Assembly: GCF_913061305.1 (NCBI RefSeq)
Contig: NZ_CAJXST010000003.1
Coordinates: forward strand, 1-64,000
DNA: 64,000 bases
Reading direction: 5' to 3'
From: an uncultured Porticoccus sp.
GTDB lineage: Bacteria; Pseudomonadota; Gammaproteobacteria; Pseudomonadales; Porticoccaceae
Position 1 is the stretch's first letter, and the number at the start of each line of letters is the position of its first letter. Shown piece by piece: positions 1 through 7,305 of the stretch. Position numbers and translations under genes: made by a program. Below the pieces are notes generated by a model. The model saw only the letters and a program-made list of their open reading frames with translations. It had not been told where the DNA came from and searched no databases.

Positions 1-30
1 AGGATTGCGGCAGTAGCCGCATAGTTAGAG
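1..30 (+). other. 3' end of an attC site entering the window
   Basis: The R' box GTTAGAG lies at 24-30, just after a small GCGGC/GCCGC inverted repeat (7-20). Its complement CTCTAAC agrees at 5 of 7 positions with GGCTAAC at 909-915, the closing box of the first cassette. The rest of this attC lies outside the window. Confidence 0.55.
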
Positions 31-48
31 TGTCTACTTTTTGTGGGT

Positions 49-906
49 ATGACCACCTCACAACGCATCGGAGAAAAAGTGTTTTATCACGTAAGAATTA
101 AGCCAAAATCAGATAAAAGATATGGCGAGAATAAGACTGACCTTACTCGGGAGCAATTGATAGCTCGATATGTTGAGCCCTATGAGCAGGGAAAGGCAAT
201 ATTGATAAATGGCAAAACTGTTGAGCCTGATGATATAGAGAGAATTAGAATTTCTCGAAGTGAAAGAACAATAGAATCCTACATCCCAGCTATCAGAGCA
301 GAAGAAATGAATTCGTCTGTGGCATTTATTGGCGGCCCTTCCTATACGCACACAGCGGTAAGCCAAGCAGACGATGTTACTGATGAGTTCATTGAAGGTC
401 CTCCTGGCTATAAGAAAGATTTAGTATCCAAGACTGATAGATTAACTAAAAAGCCACTAGATAAAAGCAAAGTATTTATTGTTCATGGTCATGATGAAGC
501 TGCACAGTCAAAGACCGCAAGGTTTGTCGAGAAACTAGGATTAGAGGCCATTATTCTTCACGAGAAAGCCAGTTCTGGAAGAACTATCATTGAGAAAATC
601 GAGCATTACTCAGATGTGGGCTTTGCCATCGTTTTATATACACCTGATGACCTTGGTAATGCTAAAGGAAAAGCGGAAGAGTTGAATGGTAGAGCCCGTC
701 AAAATGTTGTATTCGAGCATGGCTACCTTATAGGAAAACTCGGTAGAGAAAATGTGACGGCACTAGTTGAGGCGCCAGTTGAATTGCCTAACGATATTAG
801 CGGTGTTGTCTACATCAACATAGATGAAGCATCAGCTTGGCACCTTCAACTTGCAAAAGAAATGAAACAGTCAGGCTACGAAATTGATATGAATGACCTT
901 ATATAA
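49..906 (+). CDS. TIR-like nucleotide-binding effector protein (CAP12/Pycsar TIR type), cassette-borne
   Basis: Residues of about 145-275 match the TIR-like family (TIR_2, PF10137): an opening KVFIVHGHD motif, a glutamate in the RTIIEKIEHY helix that is the probable NADase catalytic residue, and the ARQNVVFEHGYLIGKLGR segment typical of these proteins. The N-terminal ~140 residues hold a conserved-looking region ending in VTDEFIEGPPG, often joined to this TIR type. Related domains act as NAD-degrading effectors in CBASS, Pycsar and Thoeris defence. No cyclase or sensor gene lies beside it, so the protein may act alone or sense through its N-terminus (inference). The ATG at 49 is preferred; an in-frame GTG lies at 43. 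Neither has a clear ribosome binding site, as is common for cassette genes. Confidence 0.8.
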   Translation: MTTSQRIGEKVFYHVRIKPKSDKRYGENKTDLTREQLIARYVEPYEQGKAILINGKTVEPDDIERIRISRSERTIESYIPAIRAEEMNSSVAFIGGPSYTHTAVSQADDVTDEFIEGPPGYKKDLVSKTDRLTKKPLDKSKVFIVHGHDEAAQSKTARFVEKLGLEAIILHEKASSGRTIIEKIEHYSDVGFAIVLYTPDDLGNAKGKAEELNGRARQNVVFEHGYLIGKLGRENVTALVEAPVELPNDISGVVYINIDEASAWHLQLAKEMKQSGYEIDMNDLI

Positions 907-908
907 AA

Positions 909-986
909 GGCTAACAAAGCCAGACAGAGGGACCAAAAAACCGCCGCTTAGCTCTAGTTTTTCGTCCCCTGCTGGCGGCGTTAATG
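909..986 (+). other. attC site 1 (cassette 1 / cassette 2 junction)
   Basis: R'' is GGCTAAC (909-915) and R' is GTTAATG (980-986). Between them, CCAGACAGAGGGAC and GTCCCCTGCTGG form an imperfect inverted repeat with unpaired bases, as expected for the folded bottom strand of attC. Recombination should occur between G980 and T981. Confidence 0.8.
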
Positions 987-997
987 GGCCTTAGCTG

Positions 998-1306
998 GTG
1001 AGCAACGACGACAAACATGTAGAGTGCTGCCAACACGGACAACAGCAAGCGACGTACGTTTGCCAGCACATCATCCAGACCTTGCGCGATGGCAAGCCTA
1101 GGGGATTCTTTTCGTCAGAGGAGAGCCCAGAAAACCCCAGACCCGACTCTTGGTGCGGCGAATGCGAGGATCTGGTAAATCGAATTGGGGAATGGAACGA
1201 TGAATCTGAGTCATTTGCGGGTGTTTCACTTTTATGCGGCGCATGCTATGACCGAGCTAAGGAACTGAACGCCAAGTCTGAGAAAAAGTGGTGGCAGTTG
1301 TGGTAA
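998..1306 (+). CDS. Cysteine-rich small cassette protein of unknown function
   Basis: This 102-residue protein fills the second cassette, starting at a GTG only 12 bases after the R' box, so it probably depends on an upstream promoter. It has an early CCQHG stretch and a later Cys/His pair (CQH), then CGEC and CGAC knuckles, which suggests one or two small zinc sites. The C-terminus is basic and tryptophan-rich (KKWWQLW). There is no signal peptide or membrane segment. I cannot assign a family or function. The exact match of the cassette's two outer R boxes argues that it moved as a complete unit. Confidence 0.7.
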   Translation: MSNDDKHVECCQHGQQQATYVCQHIIQTLRDGKPRGFFSSEESPENPRPDSWCGECEDLVNRIGEWNDESESFAGVSLLCGACYDRAKELNAKSEKKWWQLW

Positions 1307-1312
1307 ACGGTC

Positions 1313-1387
1313 CATTAACAAGTCAAGGCAGCAAGGGCGCTTCGCGCCGGGACGCGCTAACGCGCGCCCCTGCTTGAAGCGTTAGAT
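1313..1387 (+). other. attC site 2 (cassette 2 / cassette 3 junction)
   Basis: R'' CATTAAC (1313-1319) is the perfect complement of the R' box at the head of the same cassette (980-986). R' is GTTAGAT (1381-1387). The arms around TCAAGGCAGCAAGGGCGC and GCGCCCCTGCTTGAAGC pair imperfectly with bulges, and the central part is a GC-rich palindromic loop. Confidence 0.85.
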
Positions 1388-1401
1388 TCTTATGAGGGTT
1401 C

Positions 1402-2301
1402 ATGGCGATTACCTATAAGCAAGCTAAAAAACCGCACCAAGAACCTGAAGGTGCCATTCGCGTTGGTAGTGTCCGGACATTTCTGGATGCTATCGAGAAG
1501 CTCAATTCTGAGCGTGAATTTTTCATTTTTTTTCGAGGCCACTCAAATTTCAGTTATGAACTTCTGCCAACCATATATCGGAACGAAGGTTGGATAAAAA
1601 ACGAGGATATTCTACATAAAGAACTGATACTGCGCTGCCCCTCTGATTTTGATCAGCATGCATCAACCTTCCAAACATTAGTGAAGATGCAGCACTATTC
1701 GCTCCCGACGAGGCTCCTCGATATCACGATGAATCCCTTGGCAGCGTTGTACTTCGCATGTTCAAAAGGAGAAATACCGAACGAGGCAGGTGAAGTTGTT
1801 GTATTTAAAGTTCCAAAGAGAGAAGTTAAATATTACGACAGTGACACCGTATCGGTCATTGCTAACATTAGTCGACGACCCGCCACCTTTGAAGTACCAG
1901 TTGAGGACTTATCGAAGGAAGAATTCAATAAGCAATCGGAAATTGGCTATTTACTTCACGAAATAAAGAAGGAAAAGCCTTATTTTCAATCAGTAATAGT
2001 TTCTGAGCACCTAGAGTCAACCGTATGTGTCAAGCCAATGATGGACAACTCGCGGATAATCAAACAGGACGGAGCTTTCTTCCTCTTTGGGGTGAATCGA
2101 AGCAAACTTAGACCCTCCCGAATCCCTAGTCGTTATGCCGTAACTACTGAGTCGCGCAGAATATTGATCAAGCACGATGAAAAAGACAAAATTTTGGGAC
2201 AACTCGCTTCGTTGGGAATTACTGAAGCCAGTTTATTCCCAGAGATAGATAGCGTTGCAAAACACCTTAGGCATCAATATAAAGTGGCGAATAAAATCTA
2301 A
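1402..2301 (+). CDS. FRG domain-containing protein, cassette-borne
   Basis: The N-terminal half carries the FRG domain (PF08867), named for its F-R-G motif, seen here as FFRGHSNFSYELLPTIYR around residues 46-64. The usual MQHYSLPTRLLDIT helix and the NPLAALYFAC segment follow. The domain's biochemical activity is not settled; FRG proteins are frequent in defence islands and prophages. The 299-residue length is normal for a single-domain member. The ATG at 1402 follows a TGAGGG ribosome-binding-like stretch. Cassette location and AT-richer codon use than the housekeeping genes of this window fit horizontal acquisition. A role in phage defence is an inference from family distribution. Confidence 0.82.
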   Translation: MAITYKQAKKPHQEPEGAIRVGSVRTFLDAIEKLNSEREFFIFFRGHSNFSYELLPTIYRNEGWIKNEDILHKELILRCPSDFDQHASTFQTLVKMQHYSLPTRLLDITMNPLAALYFACSKGEIPNEAGEVVVFKVPKREVKYYDSDTVSVIANISRRPATFEVPVEDLSKEEFNKQSEIGYLLHEIKKEKPYFQSVIVSEHLESTVCVKPMMDNSRIIKQDGAFFLFGVNRSKLRPSRIPSRYAVTTESRRILIKHDEKDKILGQLASLGITEASLFPEIDSVAKHLRHQYKVANKI

Positions 2302-2358
2302 CAAATCACGGCACGCGGACGGCCATAAAATGGCCGCCAGTGCGCTCAGGCGTTATTA
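2296..2358 (+). other. attC site 3 (cassette 3 / cassette 4 junction)
   Basis: R'' ATCTAAC (2296-2302) overlaps the stop codon of the FRG gene and is the exact complement of that cassette's R' box at 1381-1387. R' is GTTATTA (2352-2358), slightly off the GTTRRRY consensus. GGACGGCC and GGCCGCC arms form the hairpin. Confidence 0.8.
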
Positions 2359-2375
2359 AGACTACGAGGTGAACT

Positions 2376-2723
2376 GTGACATCTGAAAAGATCAACTATA
2401 TCGAATTGCCGGCGAGTAACCTCGAAGGCACAAAGAGGTTCTTCTCGGATGCTTTCGGGTGGCAGTTCGTAGATTATGGCCCTGACTATGCTGCGATCCA
2501 GAATGCCGGCCTTGATGGGGGCTTTTACCGATCACCTCTAGTGGCTGAGGTTGGGAAGGGTAGCGCTCTTGTTGTTCTTTACAGTTCCGATCTGGAGGCA
2601 TCTCTTAATAAAGTGGAGCAAGCCGGGGGTAAAATCGTGAAATCAATTTTTAGCTTCCCCGGTGGTCGCAGGTTTCATTTTAGCGACCCAAGTGGCAATG
2701 AGTATGCCGTCTGGTCAGAGTGA
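2376..2723 (+). CDS. VOC family (glyoxalase/bleomycin resistance-like) protein
   Basis: A 115-residue single-domain vicinal oxygen chelate protein. The paired beta-alpha-beta-beta-beta modules show as IELPASNLEGTKRFFSDAFG near the N-terminus and LVVLYSSDLEASLNKVEQAGG in the second half, ending in FSDPSGNEYAVW, a standard VOC C-terminal strand. VOC domains bind a divalent metal and serve in isomerases, dioxygenases or drug-binding proteins; the substrate cannot be told from sequence. It starts at GTG 2376 with a GAGGTG-like site upstream. It is the last recognisable gene of the cassette array. Confidence 0.82.
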   Translation: MTSEKINYIELPASNLEGTKRFFSDAFGWQFVDYGPDYAAIQNAGLDGGFYRSPLVAEVGKGSALVVLYSSDLEASLNKVEQAGGKIVKSIFSFPGGRRFHFSDPSGNEYAVWSE

Positions 2724-2745
2724 TAAAGGATTTGATCAGGTCGCC

Positions 2746-2752
2746 CTATAAC
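2746..2752 (+). other. Eroded attC remnant at the array end (R'' box only)
   Basis: CTATAAC closes the VOC cassette and agrees at 5 of 7 positions with the complement of its opening box (GTTATTA, 2352-2358). No convincing L boxes or R' box follow before a decayed chromosomal gene begins at about 2775, so the last attC seems to have been truncated. Confidence 0.5.
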
Positions 2753-2774
2753 AAGCGAATAAGTAGCAATAGGC

Positions 2775-3014
2775 AGGGACAACTCCTGGTCGCTGGATGA
2801 TGCGCCAGCGGATTACACTGAACAGTTGATGCAGGGCATTGTTGGCGTAGAGATCACGATTGTATCCCTGACCGGTCAACTGAAAGCGAGCCAAAACCAA
2901 CCGGAGCGAAACAGGGTGAGTGTCAAAGCCGGTCTTGAGGGTGGAGAGGGCGGGCAGGCTCGTGTCATGGCCTTCTCTCTTTCTCTCTTTCTTTTGTGGG
3001 GACGGGTTTTTTAG
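2775..3014 (+). pseudogene. C-terminal remnant of a PaiB-like FMN-binding negative regulator
   Basis: One open frame reads WSLDDAPADYTEQL, then a QGIVGVEITI segment, then KASQNQPERNR and SVKAGLEG. This is the conserved C-terminal end of the PaiB / FMN-binding negative transcriptional regulator family, where similar proteins have a D-x-P-x-x-(F/Y) stretch, a GIVGxEIPI strand and KxSQN.....R. Only the last ~60 of about 200 residues remain. No start codon or upstream domain is present, and the frame runs on past the normal C-terminus to a stop at 3014. It abuts the eroded end of the integron array, which may mark where array DNA replaced the 5' part. Confidence 0.6.
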
Positions 3015-3300
3015 CTACGCAGCTCAAAACTACCGGTAAAGCCCGGTCAGTTGGGCCGGAAGTAAGTCTATAAAGCTATGTTTATGTTAATAATTTTTAT
3101 GACCGCCACCAGCACTTGCCTGCTAATAAAGATTTAAGGGTGACATGGGCTAGGTTGGGGAGCGTACATACTTTGTTCGCAATGAACGCTAGTATTTTTC
3201 CGCAAGGTTTTTTTAGACCTTAGCACCGTCTAAGGTACTGTCATCATTCCGGCCATTAGTGCCTTTCTCGGTTCCAGATTTGCGAATTAAAGAGAAACTG

Positions 3301-4017
3301 ATGGTACGTAACGAGGCTTCTCAAGCCACTGAAATTAAACACAAGTCCGTCACGCCAATAGGCGAGAGATTTCTAGCGTTTCTCGGTGACAATGCCTACC
3401 CTTGTGTGGGGGCCAAATCAGCGTTGGCCCATGGCTCGATCGAGACGCATGAGTTCGGAGCAATGGGGGAGTTCAACAATGACGAACCGATTGCCGATGG
3501 GCTCGCTCAATTTGTTGAGATGATCGAGGCAAGTGATTGCGAAAAAAACATAGTGCATTCCTATGCGGCAATATTCCACGGACCGTTCGATATGGATGAG
3601 CACCGTTTCGAGTCATTGATGTGGTCGCAATTGTGGCGAATCCACAAACTTGATGTTTTGGCAGGCAATTTACCCGCCGACGATGTCAGTAGTGATACGG
3701 ATAGTCCACGATTCAGTCTGAGCATGTCGGGACATCCATTCTTCCTGATCGGGCTCCACCCGTATGCGTCGCGACTCGCCAGGCGTTTCACGCACCCAGT
3801 GCTGGTGTTCAATTCTCACCGGCAGTTCGAAAGTCTCAAAGGGGATGGCCGCTATGAGAAGATGCAGGCGGCTACGCGTTCACGCGACATCGAGTTGCAA
3901 GGGTCCATCAATCCCAATCTGGCGGATTTCGGAGAATTGAGTGAGGCCAGGCAGTACAGTGGCCGCGAAGTAGAGGTCGACTGGCGTTGTCCATTTGATT
4001 TCGAGGAGAAACAGTGA
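3301..4017 (+). CDS. YqcI/YcgG family protein (GntA-like heme-dependent N-hydroxylase family)
   Basis: The protein matches the YqcI/YcgG family: FLGDNAYPCVGAKSAL near the N-terminus, YAAIFHGPFDMDEHRFESLMW in the middle, SGHPFFLIGLHPYASRLARR, and a C-terminal FGELSEARQYSGR.....WRCPF signature. One characterised relative, GntA of guanitoxin biosynthesis, is a heme-dependent enzyme that N-hydroxylates an alkyl guanidine. The ATG at 3301 (AAAGAG upstream) is preferred over an in-frame GTG at 3259, which would add 14 residues. The stop overlaps the next start (GTGA), so the DUF1989 protein downstream is translationally coupled. A role in oxidising a guanidine- or amine-type small molecule is an inference. 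Confidence 0.78.
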   Translation: MVRNEASQATEIKHKSVTPIGERFLAFLGDNAYPCVGAKSALAHGSIETHEFGAMGEFNNDEPIADGLAQFVEMIEASDCEKNIVHSYAAIFHGPFDMDEHRFESLMWSQLWRIHKLDVLAGNLPADDVSSDTDSPRFSLSMSGHPFFLIGLHPYASRLARRFTHPVLVFNSHRQFESLKGDGRYEKMQAATRSRDIELQGSINPNLADFGELSEARQYSGREVEVDWRCPFDFEEKQ

Positions 4018-4619
4018 AGGCAGATGTAGCGACGGTGAGAATTCCTCCCTGCTCAGCGAAGACGGTCGAGCTCGGTGTGGGCGATGAGCTGGTGATTATT
4101 GACCCCGAAGGTCAGCAAGTGAGCGATCTGGTGGCGTTTGGGCATCCGGATCTTGAGGAGTATCTGTCTTCAGGTCGTTCTCTGGACTACGCCTCACGCC
4201 TGTGGCTTACAACTGGCGATATCCTGTACTCCAATCGTAGCCGACCCATGTTCACTATCCTGGAGGATACCTGCGGCCGACACGACTTTACGTTGACACC
4301 CTGTTCGCAAGATACCTTCCGGATCATATACGGGGAGAATGAAGGACGCCCGGGTTGTGAGGGCAATCTGGTGGCAGCACTGGCGTCTTACGACATCGGT
4401 GTCGATCAGATTCCCATCGCATTTAACGTTTTCATGCATGTTGCGGTAGATGCGACAACCGGCGAATTCAGCGTTCTACCGCCGCTTAGCAAGGCGGGGG
4501 ATTACGTTCGTCTGCGGGCCGAGATGCCGCTGGTGGTGGCGATGACCGCATGCTCCGCCGGGCAATCGAACAACTTTTGCTTTAAACCAATTGATTTCCA
4601 GGTGCTGAGGTCGCAATAG
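4014..4619 (+). CDS. DUF1989 / urea carboxylase-associated family protein
   Basis: A 201-residue member of DUF1989 (PF09347). Visible landmarks are IPPCSAKTVELGVGDELVIIDPEGQQVSDLVAF at the start, a DYASRLWLTTGDILYSNRSRPMFTILEDTCGRHD core with candidate metal ligands Cys and His, then NVFMHV and PLSKAGDYVRLRAEMPLVVAMTACS near the end. Family members include the CgdAB carboxyguanidine deiminase subunits and proteins encoded beside urea and guanidine carboxylases. It begins at GTG 4014 inside the stop of the YcgG-like gene, so the two form a tight pair. Together they suggest chemistry on a guanidino or carboxylated amine compound; the substrate is unknown. Confidence 0.8.
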   Translation: MKADVATVRIPPCSAKTVELGVGDELVIIDPEGQQVSDLVAFGHPDLEEYLSSGRSLDYASRLWLTTGDILYSNRSRPMFTILEDTCGRHDFTLTPCSQDTFRIIYGENEGRPGCEGNLVAALASYDIGVDQIPIAFNVFMHVAVDATTGEFSVLPPLSKAGDYVRLRAEMPLVVAMTACSAGQSNNFCFKPIDFQVLRSQ

Positions 4620-5058
4620 CCGCACTGGAAAAGCAGGCAATTTTCCAAGCGAGATTGATTGCCGTGGCAGAAAGCCAAGCCAATTCAGATAATCTATGGC
4701 AATGGGGGCTTATCGATGACTAAAAGAGAAAAATGCCCTCATCGACTTCCCGGCGGGCTAAAGATTCTCAAGTCCACATTGACCGTATTCGTACCATGCT
4801 GAAGTCCGCCGACAATGATTCAAGCGTTTCACAGTGAAAGCAGCCATCGCCGGCAATGCTGGATGTGGGGTTACCCGCGCGTATACTGGTTTACAAATAT
4901 CCCGGGTTCTTTAGTGGAGTTCTTGTGGATTTCAGTGTTTCTTTCCTGTTCCAGGTTCAAACACATGATGACTCAACAAGATACAATGAAAAAATATTTC
5001 TTGGGATCAATCGATGAATGCCAGGTTATTACTTGTTTAAATAGAAAGGAGTAGGGAT
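4620..5058. other. Intergenic region without a recognisable gene
   Basis: No domain, RNA or repeat could be recognised. A 34-codon frame at 4733-4837 starts MPSSTSRRAKDSQVH and has no identifiable relative. The last 15 bases carry the strong AAAGGAG ribosome binding site of the LemA gene. Confidence 0.5.
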
Positions 5059-5637
5059 ATGGAGTGGGTATTACTCGCAATTCTGGGCGTGCTGATTTTA
5101 TATGTAATCCTGGAATACAATAAGTTGGTTCGGCTGCGCAATGTCTTTCAAAATGCATTCAAACAGATAGACGTCACGCTGAAACAACGACATGACATGA
5201 TTCCGCAACTGGTCAACACCGTAAAAGGCTATGCCAAGCACGAACAGGCCACGTTGACTGGCGTTATCGATGCCCGGAATCAAGCTGAAAAATTACGCGG
5301 TCAAAGCGACTCGGGCGACGCAGGATCAATGCTGGCACTGGGGCAGGCCGAAGGTTTACTCGGTAAAGCGATGGGCGGGATTTTTGCCTTGTCAGAAGCC
5401 TATCCCGATCTTAAGGCCGATGGCGCTTTTCGTGATTTGATGGAGCAATTGACCACTATTGAAAACAAGGTGACCGCATCACGTCGTGGCTACAACAATA
5501 CCGTGCTTGAATACAATAATGTGCTGGAAACCTTCCCGACCAATATCCTGGCGAACATGTTTACCTTTAAACGTGCATCAGAGCTGGATTTTGATGATCG
5601 TGAAGCGATTCAAAATGCCCCTGAAGTTGAGTTCTAG
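5059..5637 (+). CDS. lemA: LemA family protein
   Basis: A 192-residue LemA protein. One N-terminal membrane segment (residues 2-18) is followed by the family signature YNKLVRLRNVFQNAFKQIDVTLKQRHDMIPQLVNTVKGYAKHE and, near the C-terminus, YNNTVLEYNNVLETFPTNILA. The family is membrane-anchored with a mostly helical soluble domain facing out of the cytoplasm; its molecular role is poorly known. AAAGGAG stands 8 bases before the ATG. The M48 peptidase gene follows after 2 bases, a widely conserved pairing that suggests LemA assists or recruits the protease in envelope quality control. Confidence 0.93.
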   Translation: MEWVLLAILGVLILYVILEYNKLVRLRNVFQNAFKQIDVTLKQRHDMIPQLVNTVKGYAKHEQATLTGVIDARNQAEKLRGQSDSGDAGSMLALGQAEGLLGKAMGGIFALSEAYPDLKADGAFRDLMEQLTTIENKVTASRRGYNNTVLEYNNVLETFPTNILANMFTFKRASELDFDDREAIQNAPEVEF

Positions 5638-5639
5638 GC

Positions 5640-6677
5640 ATGGCTGAAATGAGTATGTATCAGCATGGCGCGAATGCCCGTAAGCAAAGCCTGCTGATTA
5701 CCTCCTTGTTCATTTTTTCAGTATTGCTGATCGCCGTGCTGATTGCCTCATTGGCCTCAGTGCGTTTAACCCCGGAAACAGCAAATCAGGCCAACCAGAT
5801 CGTTGTCGACTGGCGGCTGTTTGTTTATGTCGCTTTGGCTGTGGCCGGCGTGATTGTTTTAACATCACTCTGGAAAATGGTCAGTATGGGCGGGGATGGT
5901 GCCAAAGTAGCCCGTTCTTTGGGCGCTACCGATGTCAGTGATGAGACTGGCGACCCGCTTATTACCCGGTACAAAAACATTGTTGAAGAAGTGGCCCTCG
6001 GTGCCAGCATGCAAGCACCCCGCATCTTTGTGCTCGAAAACGAACCGGGGATCAATGCTTTTGCCGCCGGCAGCTCACCGGACAAGGCGGCTATTGCCGT
6101 TACGCGCGGTGCTTTAAAGCTGTTAAACCGCGGTGAACTGGCGGCTGTTGTCGCCCATGAGTTTGCACATATTCGCAACCTGGATATGCGTTTGAATGTA
6201 CGGGTTATCGGCCTGATTCATGGCTTAATGGTCCTCTATGTTGTGGGTCGCATCCTGATGCATTCCGGCGGTGGAGGAAGAAAAGGCGGGGCGCAAATAG
6301 CGTTAATAGGCATTGCCATTATCCTGTTAGGGTTGTTGGGGGCCTTTATGGGCAAAATTATGCAGGCAGCCATTTCACGACAACGTGAATATTTGGCTGA
6401 TGCGGATTCCGCGCGCTATACCGGTGACCCCGACTCCCTGGCCGGGGCCCTGAAAAAAATCGGCGGACTCCAGCGAAGTGGTATGAAAGAAGCCGTCCAC
6501 GATGAACTGGAAGAGGCCAGGCATATGATGTTTGCCGAGCTCTCTGTCAAAATGTCCGGCCTGATGTCGACACATCCGCCGTTGGTCAAGCGTATACAAG
6601 CCCTGGATCCCAGCTTTGATCCTGACAACAATGGCTGGCCTTCAATGGAAAACGCCGAGAAGCCAAAAGGGGCGTAG
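5640..6677 (+). CDS. M48 family zinc metallopeptidase (HtpX-like), LemA partner
   Basis: A 345-residue membrane protease. Two transmembrane segments lie near residues 20-42 and 60-80. The zinc motif VVAHEFAHIRNLD lies near residues 168-180 and supplies two His ligands and the catalytic Glu. More hydrophobic segments follow (near 190-205 and 220-240), and the third ligand is probably the Glu of SRQREYLADADSARYTGD. This is HtpX-type architecture, in which the enzyme degrades misfolded or damaged membrane proteins. It differs from canonical HtpX in its longer N-terminal part and its genomic link with LemA. Translation is likely coupled to lemA. Confidence 0.9.
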   Translation: MAEMSMYQHGANARKQSLLITSLFIFSVLLIAVLIASLASVRLTPETANQANQIVVDWRLFVYVALAVAGVIVLTSLWKMVSMGGDGAKVARSLGATDVSDETGDPLITRYKNIVEEVALGASMQAPRIFVLENEPGINAFAAGSSPDKAAIAVTRGALKLLNRGELAAVVAHEFAHIRNLDMRLNVRVIGLIHGLMVLYVVGRILMHSGGGGRKGGAQIALIGIAIILLGLLGAFMGKIMQAAISRQREYLADADSARYTGDPDSLAGALKKIGGLQRSGMKEAVHDELEEARHMMFAELSVKMSGLMSTHPPLVKRIQALDPSFDPDNNGWPSMENAEKPKGA

Positions 6678-6709
6678 TCAATTGAAAGCGTATGAAAATA
6701 CGTGGCAAT

Positions 6710-6772
6710 AAGTGGGCTCAGGTACAACTTTCTTCAAATTTCCCCAGGTTGATATCCTCAATATGATTTCCT
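6710..6772 (+). repeat. Dispersed intergenic repeat, copy A
   Basis: This stretch shares AAGTGGGCTCAGGTACAACT, a GTTGATATC core and ATGATTTCCT with copy B at 7306-7363. The two copies are in direct orientation and flank the ybaK gene. Shorter relatives lie near 13196-13230, 15541-15580 and 33831-33939. The type resembles REP/MITE-like elements, but no transposase is present. Confidence 0.6.
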
Positions 6773-6810
6773 GACCAGTTTCTAATGTCGAATGTTAGCA
6801 AGAGGCGGTA

Positions 6811-7278
6811 ATGACCCCCGGAATTAACGTTGCCAGGAAGCATAAAATTGCGCATAGGGTGCATGAGTATTCCCATGACTCATCAAATAGGTCCTACGGC
6901 CACGAAGCTGTCGAAAAACTGGGAGTTCCCGAAGCGAGGGTGTTCAAAACACTGGTTGTGAGTCTTGATGGTAAGGAACTGGCCGTGTCGGTCATCCCCG
7001 TCTCATCTATGTTGAGTCTGAAACTCATCGCCAAGGCCTTCGGAGCAAAGAAGGCTACTATGGCCGCTAAATCTGATGTGGAACGTTCTACAGGCTATGT
7101 TCTGGGTGGTGTAAGCCCGCTCGGTCAAAAAAACCGGCTTAGAACAATAATCGATATTTCCGCCAGTCATCATTCCTCGGTGTTTGTCAGTGCTGGTCGC
7201 AGAGGGTTAGAGATAGAATTAAATCCGGATGACTTAAAAAATCTGGTAAATGGGGTATTTGCTGGGGTTTGCCAGTAA
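6811..7278 (+). CDS. ybaK: YbaK/EbsC-type aminoacyl-tRNA deacylase
   Basis: A 155-residue YbaK-family protein. Landmarks are YGHEAVEKLGVPEARVFKTLVV, the conserved lysine in the KTL motif, AKKATMAAKSDVERSTGYVLGGVSPLGQK, and RGLEIELNPDDL at the C-terminus. The E. coli relative hydrolyses mischarged Cys-tRNA(Pro) in trans, keeping cysteine out of proline codons. The usual GG(V)SPxG(Q/T)K loop is intact, so it is probably active. It stands alone, flanked on both sides by direct copies of the same intergenic repeat. Confidence 0.9.
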   Translation: MTPGINVARKHKIAHRVHEYSHDSSNRSYGHEAVEKLGVPEARVFKTLVVSLDGKELAVSVIPVSSMLSLKLIAKAFGAKKATMAAKSDVERSTGYVLGGVSPLGQKNRLRTIIDISASHHSSVFVSAGRRGLEIELNPDDLKNLVNGVFAGVCQ

Positions 7279-7305
7279 ATTCACCCTGACAATAACAGGT
7301 GCGTA

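Larger units (their letters stand above)
1..2752 (+). mobile_element. Distal part of an integron gene-cassette array (four cassettes)
   Basis: Four short plus-strand genes are each followed by a 60-80 bp imperfect inverted repeat bounded by RYYYAAC-like and GTTRRRY-like boxes, the layout of integron attC sites. The match is strong because the boxes pair by cassette. Cassette 2 opens at GTTAATG (980-986) and closes with its exact complement CATTAAC (1313-1319). Cassette 3 opens at GTTAGAT (1381-1387) and closes with ATCTAAC (2296-2302). All genes face away from the left edge, so the integrase gene and attI should lie to the left; none is visible here. The right end is eroded near 2752. A sedentary chromosomal integron is the likeliest host structure (inference). 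Confidence 0.85.

Noticed and set aside
1-3000. Integrase gene of the cassette array
   Set aside because: Both strands were inspected for tyrosine-recombinase motifs and none was seen; intI must be outside the window if present.
4733-4837. 34-codon frame with a faint likeness to the N-terminus of class II terpene cyclases (ML.SADN..SVS)
   Set aside because: The likeness covers under 15 residues and stops before the diagnostic motif; it could well be chance.
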